Below are positions 8,001 to 11,888 of a stretch of DNA of 11,888 nt, in pieces. The stretch comes from Acanthamoeba lenticulata (taxonomy: Eukaryota; Discosea; Longamoebia; Acanthamoebidae), in contig NAVB01001195.1 of the NCBI GenBank assembly GCA_002179805.1, positions 1-11,888 on the forward strand, written 5' to 3'. The translations under genes were made by a program, and so were the position numbers. The notes under the pieces are model-generated. The model did no database searches. It was not told the DNA's origin and was given only the letters and a program-made list of their open reading frames with translations. Positions within the stretch are counted from its first letter, which is position 1. Each line of letters opens with the position of its first letter.

Positions 8001-11000
8001 TTCCAGGGCCTGTTCTTCCGCCGCTTGTGCGAGATGCTCAACATCATGCTGGCCGACGAGCCCCGCATCTTTGAGACGCTCAACTGCCACCTGCCGCCGC
8101 CGGAGCCCCGACCCTACGAGTTCATGGACCCGCACTTGAAGGAGCTTGGCGTCAAGGTCAAGCACATGCACCTCGTCTCGTCGTTCGAGGGCTTCGCGCT
8201 GTATCGCCAGTCGCTCAAGCTCCGCCAGCAGCTCAAAGAGACGCGCGACCCGGGCCAGTACCTCACCCTCCGCGAGAAGATCTTCCGCCTTCTCAGCTTC
8301 GCCAAGGAGAAGCTCGAAATCGCCACCTTCAGCATTCCCGTACGTTTTCTCTGCCATTTTGTTTTTGTTTTTTTCTTTCCTTTTGTTTTTAACCATTTAT
8401 TGGTCGTTGCACACGTGCAGGACAGCGTGGAGACGCTCATTCACTTGGGCAAGGTCGAGGCCTGGCTGGCCGCCAACACCGTGACCGACGACGGGGACGT
8501 CCAGTACGAGCCTCCTCCTTGATCTGCCACCTTGTTGAAAAGAGATATGAGCGGCGATATTGATGTTGATGTTGACAACATCAGGAACCGGGACGGCTTT
8601 CACGCGGCGGCCAAGTATCTGGGGCAGGCGTGCCTGCTGCTCAAGCGTAAGGCGCAGACTGATTCCGACTACCAGCAGGGCGTGAAGCAGTGGCTCAAGG
8701 TCGTGTGCGACCTGGCCCTCGTCGTGTGCCAGTGGGCTGTGGCCGTCTCGCGCAACCCGGACCGACGCCACTCCAAGGGCGAGCGCCAGATCGACCTGTG
8801 GGAGCGCAGCATCTCGCTCTTCTACTTTGCCATGTCGTTCCGCGACTACCGGCGCGAGCTCATCCAGGCGTGGAAGACCGAGGCCCGCGAGGCGGCGCAC
8901 GTCTACGGGATGAATAATGACGACGACGATGATGACGATGACGACGACGGTGGTGAGGACGGCGGTGGTAGCAGCCCCAAGGCCGAGGCCGCGCACGGTG
9001 ACTTCGGCGTTCACGGCCTGAGCGAGGTGCGCCACGTTGAGGACGTGGGAATGTTGGCCTCAGTGCTCGTCAAGTACCAGTGCGTGCGCAAGCGCCGCGA
9101 GATGGACCTCGAAGGCAGCAGCTTCGAGCGGCGGGTCACCAAGTCCCGCGCCATGCTGGCCGCCTTGACCATGGCCCAAACGCCGATTCGCGAAGTCAGC
9201 CCCGACAAGAAGGCCGCTGGCGCTACCGCGGCCGCGGCCGCTGCCGAGCCGGCGGGGGCCGGTGCGCGCGCGGCCACGGTATCGAACCCCGTGTCGGTCA
9301 AGGCCCGGCAGCTGGCCGAGCTGAGCAACATGCGCCTGCGCAGCTTCTCGGGCAACGACATGCACACGGTGCCCACGGCCGGCGAGGCGGTGGTCACCGG
9401 CGCGCTCTCCCCCGCAGTCACAAAACCGCTCCCCGATCGACGCAAGCGTACGCCTTTCTTGCGTCCTCACCGCCATCTTTGTCTTGTCTTCGTTTTCGTT
9501 TTCGGCTTCGTCTCGGCCTAATGCTTGGCCCTGCTCACGTCTCGTGTTGGAACAACAGAGACAATGTCCATGCTCGACCTGACGAAGGACGCCATCAAGT
9601 CGGGCTACCTCATGCAGTTCTCGGAGAAGAGCAAGAAGTGGAAGAAGAAGTGGATCCTCCTCTTCCAGCTTCCGCCCGTCATCAAGTATTTTAAGAAGAA
9701 GAACAAGGTTCGATGGTGGCTCTCGGGTCTCGGTGTCGGCCTGGCGCTCAAACCTCGTGTTGGTTGTGCTCGTGCACGCGCTCAGGAAAAGGAAGAAGGC
9801 ACGTTAGACTTGCCCGGATGCTCGTGCGATCGCATTGAAGCCAGCTCGGGCAGCCACAAGTGGACTTTCCGGTCAGTCCCCCCTCTTCTCTTCATTCGCT
9901 CTTTTGCTTCATTCTTTCTCATCGCGCTTCGTTTTCGTTCTTTGTCGACATTTTCGTTCTTGGACGCGCCACAGAGTTCACCACACGGTGCGGAGCACAA
10001 TCGTGTTCGCGGCCGAGACCGAGAAGGAGATGCAGGACTGGATCGAATCCATTCGGCAGGTGATCGTCTTCATGGCGATGAAGAACGAGAGCGGCCCGTT
10101 CACCTTGGCCTCCCAGCTCAGCAGCAGCGGCGGCGGCAGCGGCTTGAGCGGCAGCAACAGCACCAACCACCCGCGGGTGGCGTTCCTCTCCGAGAGCAAC
10201 AAGCGGTTCTCGTCGGCCTTTTCCTTCTCCTCCTCCGATCTCCCGCTGGTACGCTCGGCCGCTCCTCTGCTCTCGCTGCCGCGGCCTCTCTGACGCGTGC
10301 ACACAACAGGGCCAGTCGCTGAGCCGATACGCCCACAAGCAAATCGCCCTGCGCACGCCCGGCTCCAAGTACCTGGCCTACTCGCCCGCGGAGGGCAAGC
10401 TCATCGTCGGTGCGAACCTCGTTCTTGCCTTTGCCCTTGTCTTTGTCTTGGTCCGCGTGAGGACTCGGCTCAAGGATCGCATGTTTGGCGGGGCGCGCGC
10501 GTCGAGCAGAGTCGACGTTCAGCTACAACTGCATGTTCTCGGTGGACCTGTGCTCGTCGTCCGCCGCGGGCGACATCGTGCGCCTGCGGCACGTCTCGGG
10601 CAAGTACCTGGCTCTGGTCCCCGGCGACCACGCGGGCGGCTCCGGCTCAAGCTCCGGCTCGGGTTCGGGCTCGGGGATCGCGGGCGGGTCGGTGGGGCTC
10701 GTGAGCCTCCGCGGGCAGCTGATCAAGCTCGAGTGGGAGTGGAACCACACGCTCGAGAAGAACACCATCGCCCTCCGCTCCGTCTCGAACGGCAAGTTCC
10801 TCTCCTGCGACCAGAAGAACAGCATCAAGGCCGACAAGGACAACGTACGTGAGCATGACGACCTCCCTGAGCTCGACGCCGGGCTGGTGCCTGACGTCGT
10901 TGTCTTGATGTCTGCTCTGCTGCTGCTGCAGGCGCGGGCGAGCGAGCGGTGGCAGGTCGAGTTGGTGGAGAACTGGGTCTTCCTGCGATCGTCGCTCGGG

Positions 11001-11705
11001 GCCTACCTGGGCGCGCGGCCCACGAGCGGCAAGCTCAACGTGGTCGCGCTGGCCCAGTCCACGCCCACGAGCTGGTTCGTCGACTTCCTCCCCAACCAGC
11101 AGCTCACCCTCCGCTCCTACCGCGGTACGTCCGTCGTCATCCTCCTCGCCATCATCGTCGTCTTCTTCGCCATCCTCTTTGTCGTCGTCGTCACGATCGA
11201 GGCCTGAACGCGTCGTCACCGCGCAGGGCTGTACCTGGCCCGGAGCAATGAGACCGTGGGCGAGATGGAGGACGCCACCACGCGCGAGAGCCCCTACGCG
11301 TGGAACTTTGAGGAAGCCGTCGACAAGAAGAACAACCCGTGCCTCGTCATCTTCACCTCGGAAGGCGAGAAGGTGCGATGCGTGGTCATGATGTTGCTGG
11401 GGATGGTGTTGGCTGACTCGAGCAACACGACGTGCGCGCAGAGGTACTTGACGGCGACGTCCAAGGGCGGGCTGTGGCTGAGCTTGTCGCGGCCGGCCGT
11501 GGACTCGCGCGCCATCTACAGCGAGTCGCCGCTGTGGTCGCTGTGCTCGCCCCGCTTCCGCGACCTGGAGACCCTGAGCCAGCTCGAGGTCGACCTCGAG
11601 CAGTGGGCCGGGCGCGACATGAGCACCTTCCTCAACGTGCTCCTCCAAAAGTTCATGACCTCCCGCGCCAGCTTCCTCTCTGGCGACGCCCTCTTCTTAG
11701 GCTAA
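4347..11705 (+). CDS. CLU-domain protein with PH domain and fascin-like beta-trefoil repeats
   Basis: 27 coding exons splice in frame to about 1717 residues: 4347-4528, 4603-4772, 4826-5005, 5100-5235, 5341-5441, 5499-5574, 5676-5890, 5970-6096, 6203-6285, 6384-6518, 6599-6662, 6750-6897, 6966-7075, 7167-7326, 7394-7595, 7672-7824, 7921-8339, 8421-8503, 8585-9447, 9559-9707, 9786-9871, 9975-10248, 10310-10409, 10510-10844, 10932-11124, 11227-11372, 11442-11705. Order of parts: basic then acidic tail with YEEV/YEVI/YVEV/YEEC tyrosines and a proline-rich patch (1-178); SLWNSNFQQLL (222-232); CLU domain (~255-455); CLU-central (~490-690); helical region (~690-1020); Asp10 (1027-1036); Ala-rich linker; PH (1216-1312); six beta-trefoil-type repeats (~1373-1650). 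The CLU_N domain of true CLU/CluA is not seen, and TPRs are doubtful. No signal peptide or real membrane helix; likely cytosolic, recruited to membrane and perhaps actin. Function is inferred from domains only. The start at 4347 has G at -3 and +4; 4131 is a live alternative. Confidence 0.85.
5499..6480 (+). other. CLU domain (exons 5499-5574 through first part of 6384-6518)
   Basis: Residues about 255-455. Visible family signature: VVDYRGFRLTAVSMLP, then ICYGSADGGKNVH, then LNLKPHRV, then GHLGADGKLYLLDFARLYPPE. This order is that of the CLU domain of CluA/Cluh. The preceding piece YGKIIISERYLP and GGEKFLCRGILLKYA belongs to the same module. Confidence 0.85.
6750..7595 (+). other. CLU-central / eIF3 p135-like domain (four exons)
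   Basis: Residues about 490-695 hold TEVTTATYRLLDELLPALTE and later LMSILHGMHWRGINMRYLGE, the latter being the hallmark 'H..GINMRYLG' of the CLU-central (eIF3 p135) family. It directly follows the CLU domain, as in CluA/Cluh. Confidence 0.8.
8919..8948 (+). repeat. Ten-aspartate codon tract (GAC/GAT)10
   Basis: Mixed GAC and GAT codons encode D1027-D1036 of the CLU-PH protein, followed by a Gly/Ser stretch. It marks the switch from the helical region to a flexible linker. Mixed codons suggest it is partly kept by selection on the protein rather than being a fresh slippage product. Confidence 0.85.
9597..10068 (+). other. Pleckstrin homology (PH) domain, three exons
   Basis: Residues about 1216-1312. 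It opens with KSGYLMQFSEKSKKWKKKWI (basic first strands, as in phosphoinositide binders), continues with a GTLDLPGCSC strand and SSGSHKWTFRV, then STIVFAAETEKEMQDWIESI with the near-invariant tryptophan W1303 of the C-terminal helix. Two introns (9708-9785, 9872-9974) interrupt it. The cluster of lysines in the first loop fits lipid binding, though specificity cannot be read. Confidence 0.88.
10310..11540 (+). other. Fascin-like beta-trefoil repeats (about six)
   Basis: Residues about 1373-1650 show a recurring 'hydrophobic-x-L-R ... G-[K/x]-[Y/F]-L' unit: IALRTPGSKYLA, VRLRHVSGKYLA, IALRSVSNGKFLS, VFLRSSLGAYLG, LTLRSYRGLYLA, and a weaker RYLTATSKGGLWL. Spacing is close to 42-45 residues apart from a Gly/Ser insert before the third. 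This is the beat of fascin/actin-crosslinking beta-trefoils, enough for two trefoils. Actin binding is plausible but not shown. Confidence 0.7.
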
Positions 11706-11800
11706 GGCGAAGCACTTTCGGATTCTGATCCACAACAATTTTGGAAACTAAAAAAGAATAACAAAAAAACTTACGTTATTATTTCTAAATAATAAAAAAG
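11706..11800 (+). terminator. 3' UTR and poly(A) signal of the CLU-PH gene
   Basis: The stop at 11703-11705 is followed by an AT-rich stretch from about 11736 with AATAAA at 11791-11796. This contrasts sharply with the GC-rich coding sequence and fits a cleavage/polyadenylation region. Confidence 0.6.
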
Positions 11801-11888
11801 TTCAGGCTTGCTCGCTGGTGGCCGTTCGCCGTGGCGAAGCGTCTCTCCGGCTCGCGCCGGCGGCCAGCCACGAGGATGGCGGGGCCGG
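11801..11888. other. GC-rich end of window, unassigned
   Basis: GC content rises again after the AT-rich 3' region. A plus-strand ATG occurs at 11875 (ATGGCGGGG) and one minus-strand frame is open across 11801-11888, but too little sequence remains to call the next gene or its direction. Confidence 0.4.

Noticed and set aside
8340..8420. Hydrophobic phenylalanine-rich stretch that looks like a membrane segment
   Set aside because: It is the T-rich intron between SIP and DSVETL, with GTACGT donor and GTGCAG acceptor.
8521..8523. TGA after EPPP that would end the CLU gene and start a second gene at 8532 or 8556
   Set aside because: A GTACGAG donor at 8504 and ATCAG acceptor at 8581-8584 remove it as an 81-base intron and restore an in-frame join (DVQNRDGF). 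The next segment continues the same helical region.
11125..11226. Apparent transmembrane helix and stop (VVILLAIIVVFF...) in the trefoil region
   Set aside because: It is the translation of a 102-base intron; splicing joins TLRSYR to GLYLARS, completing a trefoil unit.
10647..11648. A 333-codon open frame on the minus strand opposite the beta-trefoil exons
   Set aside because: It crosses four exons and three introns of the plus-strand gene, and its product is repetitive and rich in Arg, Gln, Glu and Leu. It is a mirror of GC-rich codon bias.
11875..11888. ATG at 11875 as the start of a further gene
   Set aside because: Only four codons remain in the window; nothing can be supported.

Overview
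The window looks like nuclear DNA of a GC-rich, intron-dense amoebozoan, most likely Acanthamoeba or a close relative. This is an inference from four things: spliced genes with many introns of roughly 50-115 bases, 5' splice sites that mostly read GTAC rather than GTAA, GC-rich exons with T-rich introns, and the domain combinations. There are no bacterial-style operons, no tRNA or rRNA genes, no transposons and no CRISPR arrays that I can see.

Three protein genes can be rebuilt by splicing, with every exon phase matching. (1) Positions 1-2144, plus strand: the C-terminal part of a PAK/STE20-type serine/threonine kinase. Its 5' end lies outside the window; a proline-rich linker over six kilobase-scale fragments of exon leads into a complete kinase domain (10 exons in view, 449 residues). 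(2) Positions 2430-3695, minus strand: a complete 7-exon COMM-domain gene of 213 residues, best matched to COMMD8, a subunit of the Commander/CCC endosomal trafficking complex. (3) Positions 4347-11705, plus strand: a 27-exon gene for a protein of about 1717 residues (about 1759 if an upstream in-frame start at 4131 is used).

The third gene is the most interesting object. In order it carries an acidic tail with repeated tyrosine motifs of the YEEV/YEVI/YVEV/YEEC kind, a tryptophan-containing pre-CLU segment, a CLU domain, a CLU-central (eIF3 p135-like) domain, a long helical region, a ten-aspartate tract, a PH domain, and about six fascin-like beta-trefoil repeats. It therefore joins a CLU core, known from the mitochondrial-clustering/RNA-binding family, to a lipid-binding module and a possible actin-binding module, and offers candidate docking sites for SH2 proteins.

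Layout: the kinase and COMMD8 genes converge, sharing a 285-base 3'-3' spacer that holds two perfect 16-base palindromes. The COMMD8 and CLU-PH genes diverge from a spacer of about 650 bases that is AT-rich in its middle and must hold both promoters. The last 180 bases contain the CLU-PH gene's 3' UTR with an AATAAA signal, then GC-rich sequence I cannot assign. Nothing in the sequence proves that the three genes act together. All three families do relate to signalling, membranes and the cytoskeleton, but that is a loose association only.
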